A stretch of DNA of 64,000 bases from Ancalomicrobiaceae bacterium S20 (lineage in GTDB: Bacteria; Pseudomonadota; Alphaproteobacteria; Rhizobiales; Ancalomicrobiaceae), in the NCBI GenBank assembly GCA_040269895.1, contig CP158568.1, forward strand, positions 2,822,716-2,886,715. The letters run 5' to 3'. This document shows positions 34,139 to 43,314 of the stretch, piece by piece; the stretch's first letter is position 1, and the number at the start of each line of letters is the position of its first letter. The position numbers and the translations under genes were made by a program. The notes beneath the pieces are model-generated. The model ran no database searches, was not told the DNA's origin, and saw nothing but the letters and a program-made list of their open reading frames with translations.

Positions 34139-37100
34139 GTGCCGAAGATCAAGAAGCTCCTCGTCGCCAACCGCTCCGAGATCGCAATCCGCGTGTTCCG
34201 CGCGGCCAACGAACTCGGCCTCGAGACCGTGGCCATCTTCGCTGAGGAAGACAAACTCGCGCTGCACCGGTTCAAGGCCGACGAGGCCTATCAGGTCGGC
34301 AAAGGCATGGGCCCGATCGAGGCCTATCTGTCGATACCGGAGGTCATCCGCGTCGCCAAGCTCTCCGGCGCCGACGCGATCCATCCGGGCTACGGCCTCC
34401 TGTCCGAGAGCCCGGAATTCGCCGAGGCCTGCGCGGCCGCCGGCATCACCTTCGTCGGCCCCTCGGCCGACACCATGCGCATGCTCGGCAACAAGGTTGC
34501 GGCGCGCAATCTGGCGATCTCGGTCGGTGTGCCGGTCATGCCGGCGACCGAGCCGCTGCCGGACGACCTCGATGCCGTGAAGGCCGAGGCCGCGCGCATC
34601 GGCTATCCGGTGATGCTGAAGGCGTCGTGGGGCGGCGGTGGCCGCGGCATGCGCGTGATCCGCGACGAGGCGCAGCTGCTGAAGGACGTGACCGCGGCCA
34701 AGCGCGAGGCGAAGGCCGCCTTCGGCAAGGACGAGATCTATCTTGAGAAGCTGGTCGAGCGCGCCCGCCACGTCGAGGTCCAGATCCTCGGCGACCGGCA
34801 CGGTAACATCGTGCATCTGTTCGAGCGCGACTGCTCGGTGCAGCGGCGCCACCAGAAGGTCGTCGAGCGCGCGCCGGCGCCGTATCTCTCGGACGCGCAG
34901 CGCGCCGAACTCTGCGACTACGCAATCAAGATCGCCAAGGCGACCAATTATGTCTGCGCCGGCACCGTCGAATTCCTGATGGATGCCGACACCGGGCAGT
35001 TCTACTTCATCGAGGTCAATCCGCGCATCCAGGTCGAGCACACGGTGACCGAGGTCGTCACCGGCATCGACATCGTCAAGGCGCAGATCCACGTCATCGA
35101 GGGCGAGGCGATCGGCACGGCGAGCTCCGGCGTGCCGGCACAGGCGGACATCCGCCTCAACGGCCACGCCCTGCAATGCCGCATCACCACCGAGGATCCG
35201 GAGAACAACTTCGTCCCCGACTACGGCCGCATCACCGCCTATCGCGGCGCGCTCGGCTTCGGCATCCGGCTCGACGGCGGCACCGCCTATTCCGGCGCGG
35301 TGATTACCCGCTTCTACGACCCGATGCTCGAGAAGGTCACGGCCTGGGCGCCGACGCCGATCGAGGCGATCGCGCGCATGGATCGTGCGCTGCGCGAGTT
35401 CCGCATCCGCGGCGTCGCGACCAACCTGACCTTCCTCGAGAACGTTATCGGCCACGAGAAATTCAAGACGAACCAGTACACGACCCGCTTCATCGACGAG
35501 ACGCCGGAGCTATTCCAGGGCGCCAAGCGGCGCGACCGGGCGACCAAGCTCCTGACCTTCGTCGCCGATGTCACCGTCAACGGCCATCCGGAGGTGCGCG
35601 GCCGTGCGCTGCCCAATCCGGAGGCTGCCGAGCCGGTGCCGCCGCGCTTCGAGGCGCCGATCGAGGCCGGCACGCGCCAGAAGCTCGAACAGCTCGGTCC
35701 GGCCGGCTTCGCGCAGTGGATGCTCGGCGAAAAGCGCGTGCTGGTCACCGACACGACCATGCGCGACGCGCACCAGTCGCTGCTCGCCACCCGCATGCGC
35801 TCGTTCGACATCGTCGCGGCGGCCGACGCCTATGCGCGCGGCATGCCTGAGCTCCTGTCGCTCGAATGCTGGGGCGGCGCGACCTTCGACGTCGCGATGC
35901 GCTTCCTGACCGAGGATCCCTGGGAGCGGCTGCACGAGATCCGCGAGAAGGCGCCGAACATCCTCTTGCAGATGCTGCTGCGCGGGGCGAACGGCGTCGG
36001 CTATGCCAACTACCCCGACAATGTCGTGAAGTTCTTCGTCCGGCGCGCGGCGGCGGGCGGCATCGACCTGTTCCGCGTGTTCGACGCACTGAACTGGATC
36101 GAGAACATCAAGCCGGGCATCGACGCGGTCGCTTCAGAGGGCAAGCTCGCCGAGGCCGCGGTCTGCTACACCGGCGACATCCTCGACGCGCAGCGGGCCA
36201 AGTACTCGCTCAAGTACTATGTCGACCTCGCCAAGGAGCTGGAGCGCTCCGGCGCCCATATCATCGGCATCAAGGACATGGCGGGCTTGCTCAAGCCGGC
36301 CGCTGCCCGCGTGCTGTTCAAGGCGCTGAAGAACGAGATCCAGATCCCGATCCACTTCCACACCCACGACACGTCCGGCATCGCGGCGGCTTCGGTTCTG
36401 GCGGCGGTCGATGCCGGTGTCGACGCGGTCGATGCGGCGATCGACTCGCTCTCCGGCCTCACCTCGCAGCCCTGCCTCGGCTCGATCGTCGAGGCGCTGA
36501 AGGGCTCCGAGCGCGACACCGGCATCGATCCGGGCGTGGTCCGGAAGCTGTCGTTCTACTGGGAGGCGGTGCGCAACCAGTACCGCGCCTTCGAGAGCGA
36601 ACTGCGCGCCGGCGCTTCGGAGGTCTACCTGCACGAAATGCCGGGCGGGCAGTTCACCAACCTCAAGGAACAGGCCCGTTCGCTCGGCCTGGAGAGCCGC
36701 TGGCACGAGGTGGCGCAGACCTATGCCGACGTGAACCGGCTGTTCGGCGACATCGTCAAGGTGACGCCGACCTCGAAGGTGGTCGGCGACATGGCACTCG
36801 CGATGGTCGCCTCGGGCGTCACGGCCGAGGACGTCGAGAATCCGGACAAGGACGTCGCCTTCCCGGATTCGGTCGTGCAGCTGTTCCGCGGCGACCTCGG
36901 TCAGCCGCCGGGTGGCTGGCCGAAGGCGCTGCAGGCCAAGATCCTCAAGGGCCAGACGCCCTACACCGAGCGGCCCGGCGCGCTGATGAAGCCGGCGGAT
37001 CTCGAGGCCATCAGGGCCGAGGCCGCGCAGAAGATCGGCAAGACGCCGGCCGACATCTCCGACGACGATCTCGCCTCCTACATCATGTTCCCGAAGGTCT

Positions 37101-37588
37101 ACACCGACTTCCAGCGCATGCAGGACCTCTACGGTCCGACCTCCGCGCTGCCGACGCCGGTCTATTTCTACGGGCTGAAGGCGGGCGACGAGGTGATGGT
37201 CGACCTGGAGAAGGGCAAGACGCTGGTCGTGCTCTGTCAGGCGATCGGCGACGTCGACGAGGAGGGTCAGGTCAAGGTCTTCTTCGAGCTGAACGGCCAG
37301 CCGCGCATCATCAAGGTGCCGAACCGCTCGGTGGCGGCGAAGGTCGTGGCGCGGCGCAAGGCCGACGAGGGCAACGCCAACCACGTCGCCGCGCCGATGC
37401 CGGGCGTGATCTCGACGGTCGCGGTCAAGGTCGGCCAGACGGTCAAGACCGGCGACGTGCTCCTGTCGATCGAGGCGATGAAGATGGAGACCGCCATCCA
37501 CGCCGAGCGCGACGGCACCATCGCCGAGGTGCTGGTCAACGCCGGCTCTGCCATCGATGCGAAGGATCTGCTGGTCGTCTACAGCTGA
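34139..37588 (+). CDS. pyc: Pyruvate carboxylase
   Basis: A 1149-residue biotin enzyme that makes oxaloacetate from pyruvate, bicarbonate and ATP. The biotin carboxylase domain spans about 1-455 ('KKLLVANRSEIAIRVFRAANELG', 'KASWGGGGRGMR', 'FIEVNPRIQVEHTVTEVVTG'). The carboxyltransferase barrel lies at about 535-830 ('VTDTTMRDAHQSLLATRMR', 'HFHTHDTSG'). The C-terminal biotinyl domain has 'EAMKMET' with Lys1115. The start is GTG 34139, fixed by the usual 'MPKIKKLLVANR'. Full length. With methylmalonyl-CoA mutase it supplies C4 acids. Confidence 0.97.
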   Translation: MPKIKKLLVANRSEIAIRVFRAANELGLETVAIFAEEDKLALHRFKADEAYQVGKGMGPIEAYLSIPEVIRVAKLSGADAIHPGYGLLSESPEFAEACAAAGITFVGPSADTMRMLGNKVAARNLAISVGVPVMPATEPLPDDLDAVKAEAARIGYPVMLKASWGGGGRGMRVIRDEAQLLKDVTAAKREAKAAFGKDEIYLEKLVERARHVEVQILGDRHGNIVHLFERDCSVQRRHQKVVERAPAPYLSDAQRAELCDYAIKIAKATNYVCAGTVEFLMDADTGQFYFIEVNPRIQVEHTVTEVVTGIDIVKAQIHVIEGEAIGTASSGVPAQADIRLNGHALQCRITTEDPENNFVPDYGRITAYRGALGFGIRLDGGTAYSGAVITRFYDPMLEKVTAWAPTPIEAIARMDRALREFRIRGVATNLTFLENVIGHEKFKTNQYTTRFIDETPELFQGAKRRDRATKLLTFVADVTVNGHPEVRGRALPNPEAAEPVPPRFEAPIEAGTRQKLEQLGPAGFAQWMLGEKRVLVTDTTMRDAHQSLLATRMRSFDIVAAADAYARGMPELLSLECWGGATFDVAMRFLTEDPWERLHEIREKAPNILLQMLLRGANGVGYANYPDNVVKFFVRRAAAGGIDLFRVFDALNWIENIKPGIDAVASEGKLAEAAVCYTGDILDAQRAKYSLKYYVDLAKELERSGAHIIGIKDMAGLLKPAAARVLFKALKNEIQIPIHFHTHDTSGIAAASVLAAVDAGVDAVDAAIDSLSGLTSQPCLGSIVEALKGSERDTGIDPGVVRKLSFYWEAVRNQYRAFESELRAGASEVYLHEMPGGQFTNLKEQARSLGLESRWHEVAQTYADVNRLFGDIVKVTPTSKVVGDMALAMVASGVTAEDVENPDKDVAFPDSVVQLFRGDLGQPPGGWPKALQAKILKGQTPYTERPGALMKPADLEAIRAEAAQKIGKTPADISDDDLASYIMFPKVYTDFQRMQDLYGPTSALPTPVYFYGLKAGDEVMVDLEKGKTLVVLCQAIGDVDEEGQVKVFFELNGQPRIIKVPNRSVAAKVVARRKADEGNANHVAAPMPGVISTVAVKVGQTVKTGDVLLSIEAMKMETAIHAERDGTIAEVLVNAGSAIDAKDLLVVYS

Positions 37589-37634
37589 GTTCGACGTCGG
37601 CCCGCGCCCGTCGCGCGATCGTCTCAATGCCGAT

Positions 37635-37666
37635 CCACCGTCGTCCGCGAGGCCGGGCGACGGTGG
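37635..37666. terminator. Hairpin behind pyc
   Basis: 9-bp perfect repeat CCACCGTCG / CGACGGTGG with a 14-nt loop, 47 bp after the pyc stop. No T-run; terminator function is inferred. Confidence 0.4.
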
Positions 37667-37708
37667 GTCGACACCCGAGGCGGCGACGATGGACGAGGGC
37701 TTCATCCA

Positions 37709-38863
37709 ATGAAAATCGCAACATGGGCAACCGGCGCTTCGGTCGCCTGCACGCTGTTTGCCTGTGCCTTGACAGTGCCTGCGGCTGCGGCTGAAGACGA
37801 CTTCGATGCGAAGGCCCGCGCCGCCTTGGCCGGGCCGATCGCAGAGTACAAGATCCCCGGCCTGGTGATCGGCGTGACCCATCACGGCCAGCATCGCTTC
37901 TTCGCGACCGGTCTCGCATCGCGGGCCGACAACCGGCCGGCGACGCCCGACACCCTGTTCGAGCTCGGATCGGTCAGCAAGATCTTCAACGTCACGCTTG
38001 CCGCGCTCGCCGAGCGGCGCGGCAAGCTGTCGCTCGGCGACACGGTCGCCCATCACGTCTGCGCCGACGCCTGCACGATCGGCGACGCCATGACGCTCAT
38101 GGACCTCGCCACCCATCATTCGGGCGGGCTGCCGCTGCAGGTGCCGAACGAGGCTCGCAACACCGATCAGCTCGTGGACTGGCTGAAGATCTGGCGGCCG
38201 CCGGTGCCGGGCGCCCGCAGCTACTCGAACATCAGCATCGGCCTGCTCGGCCACATCACCGCCAAGGCGATGGGCACGAGCTATCGCCGGGCGTTCCAGG
38301 ACGTGCTGCTGCCCGAGCTCGGGCTGACCGACACCTGGATCGACGTACCGGCCAAGGCCATGGATCGCTACGCCTTCGGCTACGACCGCAAGACCGACAA
38401 GCCGATCCGGGCCGGCGCAGGCGTGCTCGACGCCGAGGCCTACGGCGTCCGGTCGAGCGCGCGCGACATGCTGAAGCTGCTCGACGTCGAACTCGGCCAC
38501 GGCACGCCGTCGCCGAACCTGAAGTCGGCGATTGCGCGCACGCGGCAAGGTCAATTCCAGACGTCGAGGTTCACCCAGGACATGGTCTGGGAACAGTACC
38601 CCTGGCCCGTCGATGTCGAGACCATGGCGGCCGGCAACAGCTACGATTTCATCCTGAAGCCGCTGCCGGTGACACGGATCGAGCCGCCGCTGCCGCCGGC
38701 CAAGGACGTGATCCTCAACAAGACCGGCTCGACCAACGGCTTCGGAGCCTATGTCGTTCTGGTCCCGTCGGAAGATCTCGGCATCGTGGTCCTGGCGAAC
38801 CGGAGCTATCCGAACGAGGCGCGGGTGCGGGCGACCTACGCCTTGATCCGGTCGCTGCTCTGA
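37709..38863 (+). CDS. Class C beta-lactamase-like serine hydrolase
   Basis: A 384-residue protein with a signal peptide (about 1-28, ending 'ALTVPAAAA'), so periplasmic. The class C set is complete: Ser88-x-x-Lys91 in 'ELGSVSK', Tyr172-x-Asn in 'RSYSNISIGLLG', and Lys338-Thr-Gly in 'NKTGSTNGFGAYV'. 'WEQYPWPV' also matches AmpC enzymes. It should acylate penicillins and cephalosporins, but some relatives are peptidases or esterases. No ampR regulator is adjacent. About 120 bp behind pyc. Confidence 0.88.
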   Translation: MKIATWATGASVACTLFACALTVPAAAAEDDFDAKARAALAGPIAEYKIPGLVIGVTHHGQHRFFATGLASRADNRPATPDTLFELGSVSKIFNVTLAALAERRGKLSLGDTVAHHVCADACTIGDAMTLMDLATHHSGGLPLQVPNEARNTDQLVDWLKIWRPPVPGARSYSNISIGLLGHITAKAMGTSYRRAFQDVLLPELGLTDTWIDVPAKAMDRYAFGYDRKTDKPIRAGAGVLDAEAYGVRSSARDMLKLLDVELGHGTPSPNLKSAIARTRQGQFQTSRFTQDMVWEQYPWPVDVETMAAGNSYDFILKPLPVTRIEPPLPPAKDVILNKTGSTNGFGAYVVLVPSEDLGIVVLANRSYPNEARVRATYALIRSLL

Positions 38864-39023
38864 GCTTTCGGGACGGGGCGCAGCATTCGGACCGCCGCCC
38901 CTCCCCTGCGCACCGCGCCTCGGGTCGTCGCCGGCGGCGGCGACATGACGGCCCGCGGGTTGAAACCTTCGGCTCGATACCGATATCGGAGACATCGAGG
39001 ACGACGGAGGAGAGCCGCAGCTC

Positions 39024-39932
39024 ATGCATGCGACCCGGATCGAACGCCCGAGCCGCCTGCTCGTCGTCGCCAATGCCAAGAGCCGCAATGGCGGCGGCCC
39101 GCTCGATGCCGCGCTGGAGCGCTTCGATGCCGCCGGTATCGGCCATGAACTGGTCCGCCCGGACGGGCCTTCCGACATGGCCGAGGCGATCCGAGACGCG
39201 CGCGACCGGGTCGATGCGGTCGTGGTCGCCGGCGGCGACGGCACGATGAACGCCGCCGCCCCCGCCATCATCGAGACGCACCTGCCGCTCGGCGTGCTGC
39301 CGGCCGGTACCGCCAACGATCTCGCCCGCACGCTCGGCCTGCCGGTCGATCTCGCCGCCGCCGCGGACGTGATCGCGGCCGGCGGTGTGACGCCGATCGA
39401 TCTCGGCGAGGTCAACGGCCACCCGTTCTTCAACGTCGCGAGCCTAGGGCTCTCGGCCGAACTGGCGCGGCGGCTCTCGGGCGAGGACAAGCGCCGCTTC
39501 GGCCGCCTCTCCTACGCCCTCGCCGCGCTGCGCACGCTGGTCGCCGCGCGGCCGTTCCATGCCGAGATCACCGAAGAGGGCGGCGCGCATGTGCGCGTGA
39601 AGACGCTGCAGATCGCAGTCGGCAACGGCCGCTACTACGGCGGCGGCATGGCCGTGACCGACGATGCCATGATCGACGACGGTCATCTCGATCTCTACAG
39701 CCTCGAGATGAAGGCGGTCTGGAAGCTGGCCCTGATGCTGCCGTCGTTCCGGGCGGGCCGGCACGGTCTGTGGCGCGAGGTGCGCACCGCGCGGGGCACA
39801 CGGTTTCGCGTCCGCACGCGCAAGCACCGGCCGGTCAACACCGACGGCGAGCTCGTGACCTTCACCCCGGCCGAATTCCGTATCCTGCCGCGCGCGGTTC
39901 GCGTGTTCGTGCCGACGACGGCGCCGGCCTGA
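39024..39932 (+). CDS. Diacylglycerol kinase-family lipid kinase (YegS/DagK-like)
   Basis: A 302-residue protein. 'VVVAGGDGTMNAAAPAII' is the GGDGT nucleotide motif, 'GVLPAGTANDLARTLGLP' the second conserved segment, and 'NVASLGLSAELA' and 'VNTDGEL' the later ones. Members phosphorylate diacylglycerol, sphingosine or phosphatidylglycerol at the membrane. The substrate is not decidable. An AraC-type regulator follows 7 bp downstream. Confidence 0.9.
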   Translation: MHATRIERPSRLLVVANAKSRNGGGPLDAALERFDAAGIGHELVRPDGPSDMAEAIRDARDRVDAVVVAGGDGTMNAAAPAIIETHLPLGVLPAGTANDLARTLGLPVDLAAAADVIAAGGVTPIDLGEVNGHPFFNVASLGLSAELARRLSGEDKRRFGRLSYALAALRTLVAARPFHAEITEEGGAHVRVKTLQIAVGNGRYYGGGMAVTDDAMIDDGHLDLYSLEMKAVWKLALMLPSFRAGRHGLWREVRTARGTRFRVRTRKHRPVNTDGELVTFTPAEFRILPRAVRVFVPTTAPA

Positions 39933-39938
39933 ACGAAC

Positions 39939-40883
39939 GTGCAAACGCCGCGGCGCCGAGGCATTGTCCCGTGGTCCCTCTCGAAGGCCTTCTCGCCCGT
40001 GTCCGACCACCATCTGCTTCCCGCCCCGCTCGCCACCGAACCCGCGCTGCCCATTCTGCACGGCCAGGTCCGGCAGGCCTCGGCGGGATCGTTCCGGCGC
40101 CTGTTCATCGCGCATCCCGCGCTGATCGTGGTGCGCAGCGGGGTGAAACAGATCGCGGTGGAGGGCGCCGAGCCGATCCGCGCCGGCGTCGGCGAAGCGG
40201 TCGCGCTCAGCGGCGGGACGGCCGTCGACGTGACCAACCTGACGCCGCCCGACGATATCTATCGCGCCGAAGTCTTCACCTTCACCGAACATGCCGGGAT
40301 CGATCCTGTCGTGCCGAACGCCCGGAGCTTCGGCCGGATCACGACGGCGGCCGGCGTCGGCGATTGCCTGGAGCGCTGCCGGGCCGCCGCGGATCCGACG
40401 ACCGACCTGCCAGCCGCGCTCAGAGGCCATTGGGCCCGGGAGCTGCTGCTCTGGATCGCAGCGGCCGGCGTCGCGCTCGGCGATCTCGGCCGGACCTCGG
40501 TCGCGGTGGCGATCCGCCGGGCCCTGATCGCCGATCCCGCGCGCGACTGGCACACCGAGGCGGTGCTCGATCATCTCGCCCGCCGCGGTCTGGCGATGAG
40601 CGCGGCGACCTTGCGGCGCCGTCTCGCCGACGAGGGGACGTCGCTGACCGATCTCGTCACCGATACGCGCATGAGCGTCGCGCTCGACCGGCTGCAGACG
40701 ACAGCCGCGCCGATCACCGCGATCGCGCTCGACGTCGGCTACGATTCGCCCTCGCGCTTCGCGGCCCGTTTCAAAGCCCGGTTCGACCTGCCGCCCTCAG
40801 CGATCCGGCAGCGCAGCGACGCGCGTGAGCGGATCGGCACAACGATTGAGCGCGACGGAGCGGCAGCGGCGATGGTCGAGTGA
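39939..40883 (+). CDS. AraC-family transcriptional regulator
   Basis: A 314-residue protein whose C-terminal 100 residues form the two-HTH AraC domain: 'LARRGLAMSAATLRRRLADEGTSLTDLVTDTRMSVALDRL' and 'ITAIALDVGYDSPSRFAARFKARFDLPPSAIRQ'. The N-terminal 190 residues form a cupin-like sensing region. The start may be GTG 39939, 7 bp after the lipid kinase, or a later codon, since the first 20 residues are atypical. Target genes are unknown; the PEBP gene follows at once. Confidence 0.85.
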   Translation: MQTPRRRGIVPWSLSKAFSPVSDHHLLPAPLATEPALPILHGQVRQASAGSFRRLFIAHPALIVVRSGVKQIAVEGAEPIRAGVGEAVALSGGTAVDVTNLTPPDDIYRAEVFTFTEHAGIDPVVPNARSFGRITTAAGVGDCLERCRAAADPTTDLPAALRGHWARELLLWIAAAGVALGDLGRTSVAVAIRRALIADPARDWHTEAVLDHLARRGLAMSAATLRRRLADEGTSLTDLVTDTRMSVALDRLQTTAAPITAIALDVGYDSPSRFAARFKARFDLPPSAIRQRSDARERIGTTIERDGAAAAMVE

Positions 40884-40919
40884 CAGGATCGGCCCCGTTC
40901 CAACCACGGGGATCGAACC

Positions 40920-41480
40920 ATGAAACTCAATGCCTTAGCTGCAGCCGTCGCGTTCTTCGCCGCCGTGCCGCTGTCGACCGCAGGCACGGCCCGCGCCGAC
41001 GGCTTCCGGCTGACCAGCCCCGACATCGCCGAAGGCAAGCCGCTTGCCGAGGCGCAGGTGTTCTCCGGCTTCGGCTGCACCGGCGGCAACACCTCGCCGG
41101 CGCTGAGCTGGAGCGGCGCGCCGGCCGGGACCAAGAGCTTCGTCGTGACCGCCTATGATCCGGATGCGCCGACCGGTTCGGGCTGGTGGCATTGGGTCGC
41201 GTTCGACTTGCCGGCGTCGACGTCCGGGCTCGCACGCGGCGCAGGCACCGCCGGCGGCATGCCGGCCGGGACAGTCCAGGCGCGCAACGACTACGGCAAG
41301 GCCGGCTTCGGCGGCGCCTGCCCGCCACCCGGCGCGCCGCATCGCTACATCTTCAAGGTCACGGCGCTCAAGGTCGAGAAGCTCGGCGTCGACGCCGACG
41401 CCAGCGCCGCGCTGATCGGCTTCATGACCAACGCCAATGCGCTCGGCTCGGCCACCATCACGGCGACCTACGGCCGCTGA
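40920..41480 (+). CDS. YbhB/YbcL-type PEBP (Raf kinase inhibitor-like) protein
   Basis: A 186-residue protein with a signal peptide (about 1-27, 'AVAFFAAVPLSTAGTARA'). The PEBP fold is recognised by 'GGNTSPALSWSGAPAGTKSFVVTAYDPDAPTGSGWWHWV' and 'NDYGKAGFGGACPPPGAPHRYIFKVTAL', which surround a small anion-binding pocket. Periplasmic. Role in bacteria unclear. It begins 37 bp after the AraC gene and is probably its neighbour in one transcript. Confidence 0.92.
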   Translation: MKLNALAAAVAFFAAVPLSTAGTARADGFRLTSPDIAEGKPLAEAQVFSGFGCTGGNTSPALSWSGAPAGTKSFVVTAYDPDAPTGSGWWHWVAFDLPASTSGLARGAGTAGGMPAGTVQARNDYGKAGFGGACPPPGAPHRYIFKVTALKVEKLGVDADASAALIGFMTNANALGSATITATYGR

Positions 41481-41483
41481 GGC

Positions 41484-42029
41484 TCAGTCGGTCGGATTGC
41501 GCCGGATCGCATCATACCGCTCCGGCGTCTCCGACAAGGGAGGGGCGGGCGTCTCCTCGGGCAACGGCTTCTCGTCGAGGCCGTGGCGGGCGAGGAAGCG
41601 GCGGAGCGCCCGTTCGGTCTTGCCGCCGAGCAGCACGACGGTGAGCATCGTCGCGGTGGCGAGCGCGGTCGCGCCGATCTGGCCGACCGCGCAGCCGACA
41701 CCGACCGCCGCCGTCGCCCAGATCGAGGCGGCCGTGGTCAGCCCATGCACCTTGCCGCCGTCGGTATTGCGCAGGATCACGCCCGCGCCGAGGAAGCCGA
41801 TGCCGGCCAGAATGCCTTGCGCGATGCGCGCGACCGAATCCTGATCGATCGCGCCATCGACGCTCGCCCCGATCACCACCACGAAGGCCGAGCCGACCGC
41901 AACGAGGCCGTGGGTCCGGATGCCGGTCGACTTGGCGTGCAGGTTGCGATCGAGCCCGATGATGCCGCCGAGCACGGCAGCGGCGACGAGGCGGATGGCG
42001 ATGTCGATCAAGGTCAGGGTCTGGTCCAT
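41484..42029 (-). CDS. mgtC: MgtC/SapB family membrane protein
   Basis: A 181-residue inner-membrane protein with four to five hydrophobic helices in the first 130 residues. 'VAAAVLGGIIGLDRNLHAKSTGIRTHGLVAVGSA' and 'GILAGIGFLGAGVILR' with 'VHGLTTAASIWATAAVGVG' are the MgtC signatures. MgtC proteins matter for Mg2+-poor growth and modulate ATP synthase or phosphate uptake in pathogens. The tail is short, without the C-terminal ACT-like domain of long MgtC. Confidence 0.93.
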   Translation of the reverse strand: MDQTLTLIDIAIRLVAAAVLGGIIGLDRNLHAKSTGIRTHGLVAVGSAFVVVIGASVDGAIDQDSVARIAQGILAGIGFLGAGVILRNTDGGKVHGLTTAASIWATAAVGVGCAVGQIGATALATATMLTVVLLGGKTERALRRFLARHGLDEKPLPEETPAPPLSETPERYDAIRRNPTD

Positions 42030-42063
42030 GGATCCCTTTTGGCGGCGCGAACTTCCCCGTCAA

Positions 42064-42118
42064 GCTTTCACGGATGAAAGCCTAATGAAAGCTGAAGGCG
42101 CTATCTAATCGATCAGAT
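42064..42118. promoter_or_regulatory. Repeated half-sites in the mgtC/ABC divergent promoter
   Basis: Half-site TGAAAGC occurs at 42075-42081 and 42086-42092 (11-bp pitch), and inverted as GCTTTCA at 42064-42070. An imperfect 16-bp palindrome (ATCTAATCGATCAGAT) follows at 42103-42118. Probable regulator binding region for one or both genes. Confidence 0.5.
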
Positions 42119-42208
42119 GCCTTTCGACCGGCGCTGCCGGGGAAAAACGACGGATGCCGTGGTGGCGCCGAGCGTGGGAAGGTTCGGGAACGATCGAGGA
42201 GAGATTTC

Positions 42209-43213
42209 ATGCGCCTGCGCGCCACGCCTTTCGCCGTCCTCGCCCTCGCGGGCACCCTCGCCGGCTTCGCCACGCCCGCCGCGGCGCTCGACAAGATCAC
42301 CATCATGGTCGGCGGCGTCGAGAAGCAGATCTACCTGCCGGCCAAGCTCGCCGAGCGCCTCGGCTACTTCAAGGATGAGGGGCTGGAGGTCGAGGTTCTG
42401 AGCGAGCCGTCGGGCGTCGATGCCGAGAACGAGCTGCTCGCCGGCAACGTCCAGGCCGTCGTCGGCTTCTACGATCACTGCATCGACCTGCAGGCCAAGG
42501 GCAAGTTCGTCCAGTCGGTCGTCCAGTTCAGCCAGGCGCCGGGCGAGGTCGAGCTCGTCTCGACCAAGCATCCCGAGATCAAGTCGGCCGCCGACTTCAA
42601 GGGCAAGAGCCTCGGCGTCACCGGGCTCGGCTCCTCGACCAACTTCCTGACCCAGTATCTGGCCATGAAGCACGGCATCAAGCCGGGCGAGTTCACCACG
42701 CTGCCGGTCGGCGCGGGCGCGACCTTCATCGCCGCCATGCAGCAGGACAAGATCCAGGCCGGCATGACCACCGAGCCGACCATCTCGCGCATGCTCAAGA
42801 CCGGCGAGGCCGCGATCCTGATCGACATGCGCACCGTCGAGAAGACCAAGGAAGCGCTCGGCGGCACCTATCCGGCCGCGTCGCTCTACATGTCGACGGC
42901 CTATGTCGAGACGCACAAGGAAGAAGTCCAGAAGCTCGCCAACGCGATGGTCAAGACGTTGAAGTTCATCGCGACCCATTCCGGCGCCGAAATCGCCGAG
43001 AAGATGCCGAAGGACTACTACGCCGGCGACAAGGACATGTACATCAAGGCGCTCGACGACGGTAAGGCGATGTTCACCGCCGACGGCGTGATGCCGGCGG
43101 GCGGCCCGGAGACCGTGCTCGCGGTGCTGTCGTCGTTCTCCAAGAACGTCCAGGGCAAGCGCATCGACCTCGAGAAGACCTACACGACGCAGTTCGTGAA
43201 GGCCGCCAAGTAA
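42209..43213 (+). CDS. ABC transporter substrate-binding protein, NitT/TauT type
   Basis: A 334-residue periplasmic protein. The signal peptide ends near 'GFATPAAALDK' (about 29). The mature part is NMT1/THI5/SsuA-like: 'KLAERLGYFKDEGLEVEVL', 'GNVQAVVGFYDHCIDLQAKG', 'KGKSLGVTGLGSSTNFLTQYLA' and 'MTTEPTISRML'. Members bind sulfonates, nitrate, pyrimidine precursors or aromatic acids. No catabolic enzyme sits in the operon, so the ligand is open. First gene of a three-gene operon ending in a strong terminator. Confidence 0.9.
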   Translation: MRLRATPFAVLALAGTLAGFATPAAALDKITIMVGGVEKQIYLPAKLAERLGYFKDEGLEVEVLSEPSGVDAENELLAGNVQAVVGFYDHCIDLQAKGKFVQSVVQFSQAPGEVELVSTKHPEIKSAADFKGKSLGVTGLGSSTNFLTQYLAMKHGIKPGEFTTLPVGAGATFIAAMQQDKIQAGMTTEPTISRMLKTGEAAILIDMRTVEKTKEALGGTYPAASLYMSTAYVETHKEEVQKLANAMVKTLKFIATHSGAEIAEKMPKDYYAGDKDMYIKALDDGKAMFTADGVMPAGGPETVLAVLSSFSKNVQGKRIDLEKTYTTQFVKAAK

Positions 43214-43314
43214 GGCGACCGGCCGGTCCCGCCGCCCGCGCGACCGGCCGCGTCCTCCCCCTCCCCATTTCCCGATCCGTGACACGGCCCGTCGATCCGG
43301 GCCCCGGAGGAGCC

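Noticed and set aside
36134-39490. Minus-strand open frame of 1118 codons across pyc, beta-lactamase and lipid kinase genes
   Set aside because: Lies antisense to three recognised genes; composition (Arg, Asp, Gly, His) is typical of high-GC shadow frames; no family resemblance.
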